Part shown: one piece after another, positions 48,318 to 59,450 of the stretch | How the letters are laid out: every line of letters begins with the position of its first letter | How positions within the stretch are numbered: the stretch's first letter is position 1 | From: Malania oleifera | Lineage: Eukaryota > Streptophyta > Magnoliopsida > Santalales > Ximeniaceae | Length of the DNA stretch: 64,000 nt | NCBI RefSeq assembly: GCF_029873635.1 | Contig: NC_080417.1 | Location: 27,247,682 to 27,311,681 of the forward strand | Reading direction: 5' to 3' | Program-made: the position numbers and the translations under genes | Notes under the pieces: model-generated | What the model saw: only the letters and a program-made list of their open reading frames with translations | Told to the model about the DNA's origin: nothing | The model's database searches: none

Positions 48318-48641
48318 AAAAACATTAACAATGTTTTTATTGTTTAAAAATACTATTACCATTATTAACAATATTTTATTGAGCATAGCCGTGTAGAATA
48401 TTACATATTCAAAAATATAAAAATTATAAGTGAAAATATTGGCAATGTTCTTATTGTTTAAAAATATTATTACCAGTATTAACAATATTTTATTGTGCAT
48501 AGCCGTGTGGTGTTACATATTCAAAAATATAAAAATAATAAGTGAAAATGTTAACAATGCTTTAATTGTTTAAAAATATTATTACTAGTATTAACAATAT
48601 TTTCATCGAGCATAGTCATGTAGAATATTACATTATATAAT
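48318..48641. repeat. 111-116-bp tandem repeat, about 3 units
   Basis: Units starting near 48318, 48434 and 48545 share AACAATG...ATTGTTTAAAAATA, TATTAACAATATTTT and GAGCATAGCCGTGTAG-like words. Divergence between units is moderate. Confidence 0.85.
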
Positions 48642-48649
48642 AAGATGCA

Positions 48650-49757
48650 GCTAACTAGCTAAGAGTATTTATAAAAATTAAAATTAAAATGCAAGGTAAG
48701 AGTAGTTTTAAGAGAAAACTTGAGAATGCCATTTTAAGGGAAACAAGTAGAGATCAGGAGATGTTTTCTTAGTTACAAAAGTATTTTAATGTTTTAATTT
48801 TGATATACTAGTTTTTAATGTTTTCAAACTTTTTTAACACTTATGAAATATAATGGCAATGAAAGATATTTTCTTTTAAAAAAAAATAACAATAAAGATT
48901 CAAACATATGTTGCTAGTAAAATTTATAAAATTGATCTACAGTATTGATAATCGACAAAAGAGGAAGAAGTTTGGATGATCCAATTAGTGTGTTCTAGTG
49001 GATCTTTTTTATGCTTAAGCTCGGCATAGAAGATGTGATACTAGGAAGGCAACAATATATATGCAGATAAGTAGAGCTTGTTTGTCAAGTTATAAGCAAG
49101 CATCTAATAATTTATAAGCAAAGTTTATATGTCTATTTATGACAAGTCTCATCTATCACTTTTGAGCAAATCTTATCTTTCAATTTATTGCTAGAGTTCA
49201 TTTGTCACTTACTAGCAAAACTCATTTTTGATTTATGAATAGAACCTTTATGTCAATTTATGAGTATAACTCATCCGTTAATTCATTAGTGAAACTCATC
49301 TATCATCTATAATATATGTCGAATTCCCCTAATTTAATCGACTGCTTAAGCAATCTTCCTAACACTACAAGCTTCAGTAATACTTGTCTTAAATGTTAGT
49401 TAATCAAAACCACTATCGTGCAAGATAGATAATAAGGTCTCAAATTTTTGATTGTGCATTTTAATGCAAAGTTGCCTTCATAACCAGTAGGAAATTTAAT
49501 TTTGCTCATGCAGTAGATTGGCTTATGGTTCCTATCTTCTTCCAAATTAGTGTCAAACTTACTATTGTGGATGTAGAGGATAAGTAAAGAAAGAGACCTT
49601 CTCTCATGCTAGCCTTTGTCAACAATGTAGGTCAGCCAAGGTAATGCTTCAATTCTAGAAATGCCTTCTTTTGTTCTTTCCCCTATTGGAAATCCTTTAC
49701 TCTATTCAAAGAATTTTAAATAAGGGCAAAAACTTATCACTGGAAAAAAATATAAAT
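48650..49757. other. AT-rich intergenic DNA, no gene seen
   Basis: Contains a loose series of TCATCTATCA/TTTATGAG-like words at 49080-49320 that may be a decayed short repeat. No coding sense. Confidence 0.35.
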
Positions 49758-50296
49758 TGTTGTGCAAATTAATGCACAAGAAAAACAAACGATCTTACAA
49801 TGCAGCAACCAACAGTGAAATATACATAAAACACAATCATATAGATTATATGAAAGCAATAAAACAATGACATGAAAAATTACGTGGTTTGACAATGCCT
49901 ACATCTGTGGGAGTAAACGACAGTGATTTTTTAATATCTTCTATCCAAAGACATATGGATTATAACATACAATATGTATATATAACCCTCCTGCATGTTT
50001 TCCCCTTGAAACCCAACCTATATAACTTCCTAATTCAAAATTTGAAAACTAGTGCTGAGTAACCAAGAAAAACCGTCAACGGTTTCAGACATATCGTCGA
50101 CGGTTTGAAACTGAGACCAAACAATCGATGTAACAGGAACAAATCCATCCACTGTTTCACTGCACCTAGACAAAATCATCAACGGTTTTAGGTAAACTGT
50201 CGACAGTTTGGTCCTGTAAACCAACATCTTCGTTTTACTCAATGTTTTCTCTTTATACATATGTACTACTCAACATATGAGTCATATATTACAACA
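49758..50296 (-). repeat. Tork-like copia 3' LTR (minus)
   Basis: On the minus strand it starts TGTTGTAATATATGACTCAT and ends TTTGCACAACA, preceded by a purine-rich GCCAATGTGGATAT. It is homologous to the plus-strand LTR at 53374-53885. A TATA-like TTATATATAC (minus) is at 49977-49986. It lies directly downstream of a minus-strand copia RNase H relic, so it is the 3' LTR of that element. Confidence 0.75.
50086..50207 (-). promoter_or_regulatory. U3 palindrome cluster (ACCGTCGACGGT type), Tork-like LTR, minus copy
   Basis: AACCGTCAACGGTT, ATCGTCGACGGTTT, ATCATCAACGGTTTT and AACTGTCGACAGTT lie within about 120 bp, upstream of the TATA-like sequence at 49977. AACTGTCGACAGTT is a perfect 14-bp palindrome; the others are versions decayed at CpG. 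Confidence 0.7.
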
Positions 50297-51396
50297 ATAT
50301 CCACATTGGCGAATATACACCCCTTACAAGAAAGTCGAAAACATAACATGCTGCTCCCCCTGAGACAATAGGCTAGGGTTGCTTCCCGTCTAGCAACTGG
50401 ACACATAAAACAAGTCCAAGCAATGTTGAACTCGTTTGTGGTAGCTTTGGCTACTGCCATATATGTGACGACCTGCTTTTTTCCACATATTTTTTTTCTT
50501 AAAAATATAATAATAAAATCAACATCACAAATTTTAGCTCAGCAGATCATAATCCACCTGAACCCGTGGGTACCAGGGATACATCAGAACACAAAACAAA
50601 AGCCTGAGCAGTAAGAAACAAACAATCATATATATATTTCATTATACTGCAATCACTGTATATATATGTACACAATACACAATCCAAAAGATATCTAGGG
50701 TCATCCCACAAAATACATCCAACCCTATCAAAATACTTACCCTTCTAGAAGGGCAGCTCTACCGTACTAGATTAGCGAGGTTTTACCCGCTCTCCTATCA
50801 GGGGTTCCTGAAAAGTTGATGAGATTTTGGGGTGAGACACCTCTTAGTAAGGGAAATAAACTAATACCAGTGTGTGGCAATATGAGTATTCTGTGTTATA
50901 CATATACCATACAGAACATAATCAGTAACTGTTTTGTCAAATCTGGGAAAACATATATATCATCAAAACATAGTAGAACATACTACATTTTCATAAACAT
51001 ATCTCATCTCATATAATAATAATAACACAAAAATATTTCTGGAAGGTTAGCTGGTTGTTGTCATGTATTATCCTCACATGACTGAATTGTGTGGCTCGAA
51101 GGCGGGACCTGACAATGGTTGGCCGACCACTGATAAGTCAAAAGTACAGTCTGTAAGTTTGATGGGTCTGCCTGACCTGTTCCGTACACCAGAGGCGATC
51201 ACACACTTCTTAAAACCACATCGACCATCCAATCTCACACCAATCTGTACAGCGGCGTTAACATAAATATCATGATCACGAAGATCATGGACACATAGCA
51301 ACGGTACTGTGCAAGTTCTAGCCTAGACCAAGTCAATCAGGTTCTGATATCATATAACATATACTGAAACTGTGATACATGGATATCTCAAATCAG

Positions 51397-51585
51397 AGCA
51401 CAGCCTGTACACTGGCAAATCACATCCATAGCTCGGCCCGTACGCCAGAAAATCATATCATAGCACAGCCCGTACGCTGGCAAATCACATCCATAGCTCG
51501 GCCCGTATGCCGGCAAATCATATACATAGCTCAGCTCGTACGCTACAAATCATACACATAGCACTGCCCGTACGCCGATTTTCCA
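51397..51585. repeat. About 31-33-bp minisatellite, 6 units, in the gypsy-type solo LTR
   Basis: Repeated CATAGCTCGGCCCGTACGCC-like words followed by GGCAAATCA. Each unit carries the dyad CGGCCCGTACGCCGG or a variant. Confidence 0.85.
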
Positions 51586-52193
51586 TTATGAAAATCGTTA
51601 TCATAATCACATTCACAGAAACAGTATTTCATGTTAATTTCTACTCATGCCACACTAAACAGGTTTTTCACATATTCAACATACCATCATTTTAACAGCA
51701 TTTTCCCAAATATAAATCATATATAAATATATTTGTTTTCTTGAAACCAAATGCTATAACGATATACATATAATTCATAAAATACTAGTTTAGTTTATCC
51801 CCTTACCTGATTCTTGAAAAGCCCTTAAAAAAATCTGTCTCGCACTCGCAGGGTTCCCAACTCAACACCCTGGAAATGAAAACTCTCAATACAAAAATTC
51901 AGTATTTCTAAGCGTATATCACTTTCTACAACTGCCAAAAATCTAAATATGGAGTAGAAAGCCTTACCCTGGTTTTGGGATGGTTTCCACCTTACTTCCA
52001 CCAACAATCCACTCCAACAAATTTCGAGAGAACTTCCCCAAGAGCGTCGTGGTGGTTTTAGATTGTTGATCCGGCATAAATTTATCCCGAAATCGACGAA
52101 AGAAAAAAAGAGAACCGAAGGGGAGAGAGAGAGGAGAGAGATTTCATAATTGAAAAGTAAAAATCCGGATTTCTTTGATATTTATAGAACTAG

Positions 52194-52420
52194 ATTCGTC
52201 GACGAGCCACATCATTCGTCAACGAATCCTTTAATAATTTCATCGACGAAATTCAGTCATCGTCAACGAAATTTAGTCGGCTCAAAAGCTCTCTCGATAT
52301 TTCTTCGTCGACGAAATTCAGTCTTCATCGAAGAATTTTCTTAAACCCTCGTCGACGAACCCTGATGATTCCCCTCGGTTATTCCTTCCAAAGTGCAATG
52401 TCGTCGACGAAGTCGACTTC
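52194..52420 (-). promoter_or_regulatory. U3 palindrome cluster (TTCGTCGACGAA type), gypsy-type solo LTR
   Basis: At least eight copies of TTCGTCGACGAA or CpG-decayed versions (TTCGTCAACGAA, TTCATCGACGAA) lie in 225 bp, directly upstream of the TATA-like sequence at 52179-52187 on the minus strand. TTCGTCGACGAA is a perfect 12-bp palindrome. Confidence 0.8.
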
Positions 52421-52749
52421 CTCTTTCTGTTACTGTTTCGATTTCCCTTCCTCTTTATTATTTAAATCCCATTATTATTCGGGTTGTTACAATATACCCC
52501 GACTCAATTGTAGATAGTGCAACCAGATACTATACCCTAAACTTCCAATAAATAAGCCTTATCATAACAGTAAACACATACCCTATTGTAGACCTTCTGT
52601 CATCCAAGTTCCCTGCATAGTCTGCATCCACAAATCCCACAACTAATGGATCACTCTGTTGTCTGCCAAACATAATGTCATAGTCTAAAGTACCCACACT
52701 AATAACTTGCTACAGGAGGGTTTTAGATATAGTCTAAGTCTTCTGTACT

Positions 52750-53010
52750 CATAGGGTTGATATATAAACTATATTTGTAACCCATGATGTAAGCTTGACA
52801 ATCTGATAGTGAAAATTAGTCGTTTGCTCCCGTGGACATAGGCATATTGTCGAACCATGTAATTTTCTTGTGTCATTGATTTTATTGCTTTTCTTTATTC
52901 TCATTTTGATTGCTTGTTCTATATTCATCATTGAGTTCTTACATTGCTCGTTCCGATTCGAGTTGTGTGTCTTTCCGCTGCGTATTCGAATCAACACTTC
53001 TCTGCTCGCA
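52750..53010 (+). repeat. Tork-like LTR fragment (TATA to U5)
   Basis: A TATA-like GATATATAAAC lies near 52757. ATAGTGAAAATTAGTCGTTTG then CTCCCGTGGACATAGGCAT and GAACCATGTAATT parallel the same region of the LTR at 53374-53885 in the same orientation. U3 is missing and no primer-binding site follows. Confidence 0.6.
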
Positions 53011-53373
53011 AAAATACTCATGAACTCCAACACTTTAAAAATATTTTTTTATTTATTTTTTATATTTTCAAAAAATAAAATAAAATAAACGGGCGATTTC
53101 TTTTTCAAAAACAAAAGGGTAAGCTAGGAAACCAATTGATTGGTTTTTTTATACTTGTTTTGTTTTCAAAATGGTCACTGAACTTGTTGGTTCTATACGA
53201 GCCACCTGAGTCTAATATAGACAAGTCAAAGTCATATACAAATTCATATCTTGTCATGCCTAAAATGCACATGCACTAAGTTTATTATTTGATGTTTGCA
53301 TTTACACTTTAATAAGCTTGGTATATTTATGCATTATTTGATACCTACTTCTTTATTGTGCCCAAAATCACAT

Positions 53374-53885
53374 TGTGTGATATGTGGCTCATATACTAAA
53401 TGAGATGCATGTACAACAAGAAGACATAATGGAAAATTAAAGTGCTGATGAGTAGCAGGGAAATTGTCGACGGTTTGGCTATGACCGTCGATGGGTTGGC
53501 ACCAAAATTCAGAAAATTTACATTTTGTTTGAAACCATCAACGGTTTGGCCCAATCCATCGATGGTTTGGCTTGAGAACCTAGCGCAGATTTTTGAATCT
53601 TGAAAGAGGGACATTAAGTTGGTTGGGGTTTGGAGGGAAAGCCTCCAGGAAAACTTTATATATACATTGTTCTTGATGTATTTGGGATAATGTTGTAAGT
53701 GCCTTTTGACACCAGATAGTAAAATTTTTTGTCAATTGCTCCCATGGATGTAGACATTGCTGAACCATATAATTCCTTGTATTCTTTCTATTGCTTTCAG
53801 ATAAACAGTGTGGTTGTGTTCTGTATTTGTTCTTTCATTGATTGCTGCATTTTATTTCCACTATGCAAATACAATTTATACAACA
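53374..53885 (+). repeat. Tork-like copia 5' LTR (plus)
   Basis: Starts TGTGTGATATGTGGCTCATA and ends AATTTATACAACA, just before a primer-binding site (ATTGGTATCAGAGC at 53887). Homologous to the minus LTR at 49758-50296. TATA-like TTATATATAC is at 53656. Left boundary is inferred from that homology. Confidence 0.75.
53466..53575 (+). promoter_or_regulatory. U3 palindrome cluster (ACCGTCGACGGT type), Tork-like LTR, plus copy
   Basis: TTGTCGACGGTTTGG, ACCGTCGATGGGTTGG, ACCATCAACGGTTTGG and TCCATCGATGGTTTGG lie within 110 bp, about 80 bp upstream of the TATA-like sequence at 53656. Confidence 0.7.
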
Positions 53886-53909
53886 AATTGGTATCAGAGC
53901 ATTGTTGTA

Positions 53910-55224
53910 ATGGTTTCTAGATCTTCATTTGTGAAATTTGACGTTGTCAAGTTTGATGGAATCGGGAATTTCAGTTTATGGCAGAGAAGAGTGAAGGATC
54001 TCTTAGTGCAGTAAGGCATGGTGAAAGCCTTGTATAGTCTTTAACCAGAAGGCATGAATAAGGAAATTGAAAGGAATTGGAGGCAAATACGATGGCTACT
54101 ATTAGATTATTTCTAGCCGATGACGTGCTGCATCACATCAGAGAAGAGGATTCTCTCATGACTTTTTGGCAAAAGCTTGAAAGTCGGTACATGTCTAAGT
54201 CTCTCACAAATAAACTCTTTCTTAAGCAAAGGTTATATTGGCTTTAGATGGTGGAGGGTTCGGATTTGAACTAATACATCAATGCATTCAAAAAAATCAT
54301 AAGTGATTTAATGCGGGTTGATGTGAAATTGAGGAAGATGACAAGGAACTGATGCTAGTGAATTCCCTACCCGCGTCTCATTCGTATGAGAACTTGATTA
54401 CGACTCTTACTTGGGGTAAAGAGACCCTAAACTTGGATGAGGTAACAAGCGCGTTGCTAGGCTTTCATCAAAGAAAAAAAGTCTGCGACAAAATTTCACA
54501 CAGTGAAGGGCTTGTGGTGAAGGGTAACCATGAACACTAGAGAGAAAAATTTAGAAATAGATCAATTCAAAATAAGTCCCGATCTCAGACCAAGAAGAAA
54601 ATGGATATCCAGTGTTTCAAATGCAGTAAAAAGTGGCACATAAAATCAAAGTGTTTGGAATGGAAGAAAGGGAATGCTGAAAAGCAAGAAGGTACTTCAA
54701 AATCAACAAATTTAGTTGAAGAAGAAAATTCAAAATGTAGTGATGGTGACATACTTTTAGTTTTGTCGGGGTCGGATCGCCTCATGGACTCTTGGATCCT
54801 AGACTTGGCGTGTTCTAACCACATGAATCCAAATAAGGAGTGGTTCAATACTTATAGGTCGGTTAATTCAGATTTAGTTCTTATGAGTAATGATGTCTCA
54901 TGTAAAATCTTTAGTATAGGAAATGTAAGAATTAAGATGTTTGATGGTGCTGTAAAAACCCTTTGTGATTTAAGACACATTTCGTACCTACAGAAGAGTC
55001 TAATTTCATTAGATACTTTGGACTATAATGGATTAAGTTACAAGTCCGAAAGTGGAGTTATGAAGGTGTGCAAAGGCGCTTTAACAGTGATGAAAGGGAA
55101 AAAGTTAGATGGAAACATTTATACATTGCTGGACACTACAGTTGTAGATGGAGTTGTAGCCGTAGATTCTGAATTTGATGACATCGTATTGTGGCATATG
55201 TGGCTAAGGCATATGGGTGAACCT
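53910..55224 (+). pseudogene. Tork/Tnt1-like copia gag-protease fragment
   Basis: Starts at ATG 53910 with VKFDVVKFDGIGNFSLWQRR, the gag start of Tnt1-like elements. Gag continues with many stops and frameshifts (NSLPASHSYENL near 54360, DEVTSALL near 54437). The zinc knuckle CFKCSKKWHIKSKC lies near 54613. The protease relic WILDLACSNHM near 54793 has lost the usual Ser-Gly after Asp. The pre-integrase sense LWHMWLRHMG near 55190 is cut at 55224 by a gypsy-type LTR. The 5' LTR and primer-binding site lie immediately upstream. Confidence 0.85.
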
Positions 55225-55385
55225 TGTAAAGACCCAAATTTAAAATGGAAATTTGAGTAATAAGAGAGAGAGAAATAGAAATAGAAACAGAAACAGAAAC
55301 AGAAGGAGGCCGTAGACGACATTGCATTTTTGGAAGGAAAATAAAAGGGAATGGAAACAAAATAAATAAAGAAGGAAGCTGCCAA

Positions 55386-55506
55386 GCTTCGTCGATGAGA
55401 AAATGCCAAGAGGGGTTTCGGAGCTGACTGAATTTCGTCGACGAGGAGTGGATTTCGTTGACGAAATTTGTGAAGAACTCGTCGACTAAGGTCGGGCTCT
55501 TCGACG
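55386..55506 (+). promoter_or_regulatory. U3 palindrome cluster (TTCGTCGACGAA type), plus gypsy-type LTR
   Basis: TTCGTCGATGAG, TTTCGTCGACGAGG, TTTCGTTGACGAAA, CTCGTCGACTAA and CTTCGACGAATT lie within 120 bp, ending about 15 bp upstream of the TATA-like sequence at 55519. Confidence 0.75.
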
Positions 55507-56266
55507 AATTCCGCCGCCTATAAATATGGAAAAACCCGATTTTTAATTCATTTGAAGATTCCTCTCTCTCCTCTTCGGCTCTCTCACACTCTCTCTTCGA
55601 TTTTGGGTTAGTTTTACGCCGGATCGAAGATCTGAAGCTCACACGACGTTCCTGGCGAAGTTCCCTACAAGGTTGCCAGAGCGGATCGTTGGGAAAACAA
55701 AGTTGGAAATCATCCTTGGGTTGAGGTAAGGCTTTTTAAGCCAAATTAGACTTTATGGTAGTTATAGGAATTGATGTACACATGAAAATACTGATGTTTA
55801 GTACTGGGGATTTTGAGTTTCAAGGTATTGAGTAGGAAATCCTACAGGGGTCAGGCTAGGAAATTTGAGGGACTTTCTCAATAGCCAGGTAAGGGAGTAA
55901 ACTAAAACAGTTCTTTTCCATGCAAACTATTATTGATTATGAGTAGGTTTTTTTTTTCAGAAAAACATATGATATATTCGTTTATTATGAATGAAATGTA
56001 CGATTGGGAAAATACCGCTATGATGCTTAAAAAGTATATGTATGTATGAGATGTCAGAAAATCATGATTTCAAAATATGAAGTATGACTTTTAATAGAGC
56101 ATGTGTGGCATGAATATTATTTTACGTAAAATGAGATATGATATGAATGCTTTTACGAGTAAAATACATTTTCAGGTATTTTGGAAAGATGGGTTATGTT
56201 ATATTGAGTTGACGAATATATGATAAATGAGTTATTTTCAAATGTAAATACTTGAAATGTATTTGG

Positions 56267-56465
56267 CGCGAGGCCATATTTATGTTATCGGCACGAGGCC
56301 GTATTTATATGATTTTGGCACGAGGCCATGTGTTTATGCTATCGGCACGAGGCCGTATTGATATTATTGGCGCGAGGCCATATTTACTATGATTTTGGCA
56401 CGAGACCATACGTATGATTTCGGCGCGAGGCCGTATCTATGTTTTCGGCACGAGACCATAATGAT
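56267..56465. repeat. About 26-32-bp minisatellite, 7-8 units, in the plus gypsy-type LTR
   Basis: Units of GGCACGAGGCCGTATTTAT-like sequence, alternating between GGCGCGAGGCCATA and CGGCACGAGGCCGTA forms. Confidence 0.85.
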
Positions 56466-56920
56466 GTTATGTATGATCATGTATTATATGTTATCACAAC
56501 CAGGATGTTAGTTTAGTTCAAACCAGGAGCTCGATACCATAGCTATGGGTAGATCAGATTTGGCACATGAGGTAAGAATGAGAATTTGGCTTACCCCAAG
56601 AGATATGCCCATGTTACTCTTACGACAAATCCATTTCGGTAGATATGTCGGTGACGGAGAATAAAGTCTAGTGGTATTTTCAGATTTCCAATTGGGCGAG
56701 AATCCGCCGCTAAATCGTAGAAAGAAGAGAAGTGGAGAGCGTGAAAGAATATATATATATATTTTTTTTCTTTCTCTTTTCTTCCTGTGCGTGAATCTTT
56801 TTTTTCTTCTTCTTTCCTTCAATTTTGTTCCAGCAGGAAAACTTAAGCACTAAGTTTTTTCCTTTATTATTTTTTTTCTTTTTTTTTCTTTCCTTTATCC
56901 TACTTTACTTACTTTATTAT

Positions 56921-56923
56921 ATA

Positions 56924-56958
<35 letters not shown>

Positions 56959-56990
56959 TTATACATATACTTATATATATATATATACCC
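56921..56990. repeat. Interrupted (AT)n tracts near the LTR end
   Basis: ATATAT runs are broken by ACTTATACATATACTT words. Confidence 0.85.
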
Positions 56991-57160
56991 AAAATCCTTA
57001 AATTTCTTTATTTAATTAATTTTCTTTATAATAATTACTTAATTTATAATAATTTATTTTTTTATTTTTATTTATTTATTTTCCTTCTACTCTCTGTTTT
57101 CTCCAGAAAGCTTAGCCACTGAGTTGTTTTTTTTTTGGGTTGTTACAAGGGGGGGTACTG

Positions 57161-59149
57161 TGTAACACTCTAAACCCGATAGTGGGGTTCAGAGGGTTAT
57201 TCTTAAGAAATCTCTGATACCATAATCTCCATAATAAATTACTAGAGTACTAATTTATCCTAATACATTACAATATCCAACTCAATATGAACAATAAAGA
57301 TCTAAACTCATCAAAACACAAATAGAAAATAACAATAACAATTCTAGACAAAATCTTCTATCTTACCCACACTTCCACTGTGCACTCTAATTACTGCTAT
57401 ACTTCTCATGGCATCTGAAGAATGATATGATAATGATGGGATGATACACCTCTCAATAAGGATGGAATAAATTATTATCAGTGTGTAGTAACATGAGTTT
57501 TAGTGTATACAAAGTATAATCATTTGTTAAACGACAACAACTGTTAAAACACTAATGGACTGTATTCACACATGCAACATCATTTAAAAGCTAGAGTTCT
57601 TGAGGGTTAAGGAGATTACAAGCCCATAACATGTAACACCCCTTTACTCTGATACCTTTTATAACCTTACCCATTTAGCTTGGGCATAGCTACAACTGAT
57701 ACCTATCAAGGCACTCGCCTTACTCAGTAAGCCCTTGGCCGAGAGTTTACTTCGCCCCATTTACACAAAATACTACAAAATAAAATACATTTAATACTTT
57801 GCTATTATTAACTTTGACATGAAAACTATAACTCACACCTATATAAATATTATAAATTGTAAGCTGTTAATACTTTTACAACTATAAGTTGTGTATTGTA
57901 AATACTTTAGAATTATACTCTGTGAATTGTAATATCTAGAATATTCTGCTTTGTTATACTCTAATAAAAATGCTATGTTTTCATATACTCTACATTGTTA
58001 TACTTTGGTTAAATCTACAAATGTGAATATAAGAACTCACCCCCAAATGGATAAACAACATGCTTCCCCCAATGACGGGTTATGTGGCCTGTGGGCTGGA
58101 TTTATCCCTGGCCGGCCTGCCACCAGGCTAAGTTAACTATACTATATGTCTACTAGTATGAATTACCATCGCATAGTTGGTCTAGACTCCCGTTGGGAAC
58201 TCTACACTTCATTGGCCCACTCGACTATCCAATACCAACACTCTCCCCGAGACGTGTGGTTGTACTAAGTTCTTCATTACTGTAGTTGCGATATCGAGCG
58301 ATCTATGGTCCATCAGAGTTCTTAAACCATACATTGCAATTTAACAATACTCGTGGTCTATACATCACCATAATTATTTACTATGCATGCATTCTTTTCA
58401 ACCATTCCAGAAAATAATATATTATCAACACATTTCCAGTATATCATTATATCAAACCTTAAACTCATAACTTTAATTAAGCAGTTCTCATGTCACATGA
58501 TTTGAGTGTTTCTTATAATTATATAAACTACTAGAAAACAGGTCATTTTATACCCAATATTCATTTCACTGAAAATAAAGGTTTAATCATCTCCACAATT
58601 TATTTAACACAAAATATGTATTTAAAGGAAAAACGGAGATAACCAACCCTACTCACTTTAATTCTTTGCAAAATACGTATAATAAATCAAACCAATAATT
58701 TTAATCTGTCTAATCATTCAGAAAAATCTACTACAATAATCCAGAAATCAAATACTTTAATTCAATCAGTTCAACTTTAAAATAACAATTATTATAAAAT
58801 CCCTAGGCTCACAAACACCAATTTAATTAACTCGTAATAATAACAATAATAGTCCAAAATTCAATTTCCATATGCCAGAATATTCATAAAAACATGTATA
58901 TAATTCCTGTAATCTCATATTACAATGTAATCGGTTAAATTAAAAAAAAAAATATTAGCATAATTTATTCCTTACACCTTATCCCAAGAGTGGTGCTTAC
59001 GACGCCCCTGTGACAAATCCACTCCGGGTAAAATATTGGTGGTCGAATTTGGAACTCAAGGGTAATTTCCTTTCTTCGATCGGTGCACATTTGGCCGAAG
59101 AAATTGAGAAGAGAGGAAGTGAGTTAAGGAGGGAAAAAGAGGGAAAATG

Positions 59150-59184
<35 letters not shown>

Positions 59185-59300
59185 AGAAGAAGAAGAAGAA
59201 GCTCTTTGAATTTCAAATTAAAGTTTCCTGAACAATGAGGAAACTTTACTTTACATATATAACCTTTACTTATACAACATATAATATATTATATTAATAT

Positions 59301-59331
<31 letters not shown>

Positions 59332-59450
59332 CTTATTCCAATAAGATTTTATTATCATTATAATACTATTCACTTAATTTGTTTATTCAATTAGTTTAAT
59401 ACAATAATAATATTTTTTTAATTAATTAATTTTTTTTCTGAATTACTACA
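57161..59450 (-). repeat. 3' LTR of the minus-strand gypsy-type element
   Basis: On the minus strand it starts TGTAGTAATTCAG and ends TTTAGAGTGTTACA. A TATA-like GGTTATATATG lies near 59253, followed by a CTT/CT-rich leader. Length is 2290 bp. Bases 57161-58804 align with 60023-62725 once the hAT insertion is removed. It contains the intact equivalent of the hAT insertion site, GGTTTAAT at 58580-58587. Confidence 0.8.
59151..59202. repeat. (AG)n(AAG)n microsatellite in the LTR leader
   Basis: About 15 AG units are followed by 7 AAG units. It is pyrimidine-rich in the LTR's own transcribed sense. Confidence 0.95.

Larger units (their letters stand above)
50464..52491 (-). mobile_element. Gypsy-type solo LTR (minus), TSD ATATA
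   Basis: On the minus strand it starts TGTAACAACCCGAATAATAA and ends GCAGGTCGTCACA. The exact 5-bp repeat ATATA lies at 50459-50463 and 52492-52496. Removing LTR and one repeat restores the copia RNase H sense (GYM-AVAKAT). Length is 2028 bp. It has a TATA-like CTATAAATA (minus) at 52179-52187 and a CT-rich leader. A minisatellite lies at 51397-51585 and a palindrome cluster upstream of the TATA. No internal region is present. Confidence 0.9.
50297..52740 (-). pseudogene. Tork-like copia RNase H relic, split by a solo LTR
   Basis: Reading the minus strand from 52740, the sense gives GTLDYDIMFGRQ, GFVDADYAGNLDDRRST, GYVFTV and ALSTIES up to 52497. It resumes at 50463 with MAVAKAT after the solo LTR. 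This is the copia RNase H block. Frameshifts and a stop occur, and after AKAT the sense diverges from RNase H until the 3' LTR at 50296. Integrase and RT upstream are absent. Confidence 0.75.
55225..57147 (+). repeat. Gypsy-type LTR (plus), no internal region
   Basis: Starts TGTAAAGACCCAAATTTAAA and ends GGGTTGTTACA. It has a TATA-like CTATAAATATGG at 55519-55530, a CT-rich leader, a palindrome cluster upstream of the TATA and a minisatellite. It resembles the solo LTR at 50464-52491 in layout. The left 5-bp flank AACCT does not match the right flank AGGGG, so the far side may have been lost or rearranged. The 13-bp purine-rich stretch at 57148-57160 separates it from the next element. Confidence 0.75.

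Noticed and set aside
51379..51561. Repeat-rich open frame in the gypsy-type solo LTR
   Set aside because: Created by the minisatellite at 51397-51585, whose unit length is close to a multiple of three.
53807..53920. Short protein-like sense upstream of the Tork gag ATG
   Set aside because: It overlaps the LTR end and primer-binding site, so it is not coding.
56267..56465. CRISPR-like alternation of repeat and spacer
   Set aside because: Intervening bases are not unique spacers of fixed length. This is a minisatellite in a plant LTR.
57161..59450. Reading this LTR as plus-strand, supported by AGGGGGGGTAC just before it
   Set aside because: TATA and CT-rich leader, polypurine tract at 59451-59463 and the primer-binding-site relic near 60005-60020 all point to the minus strand.
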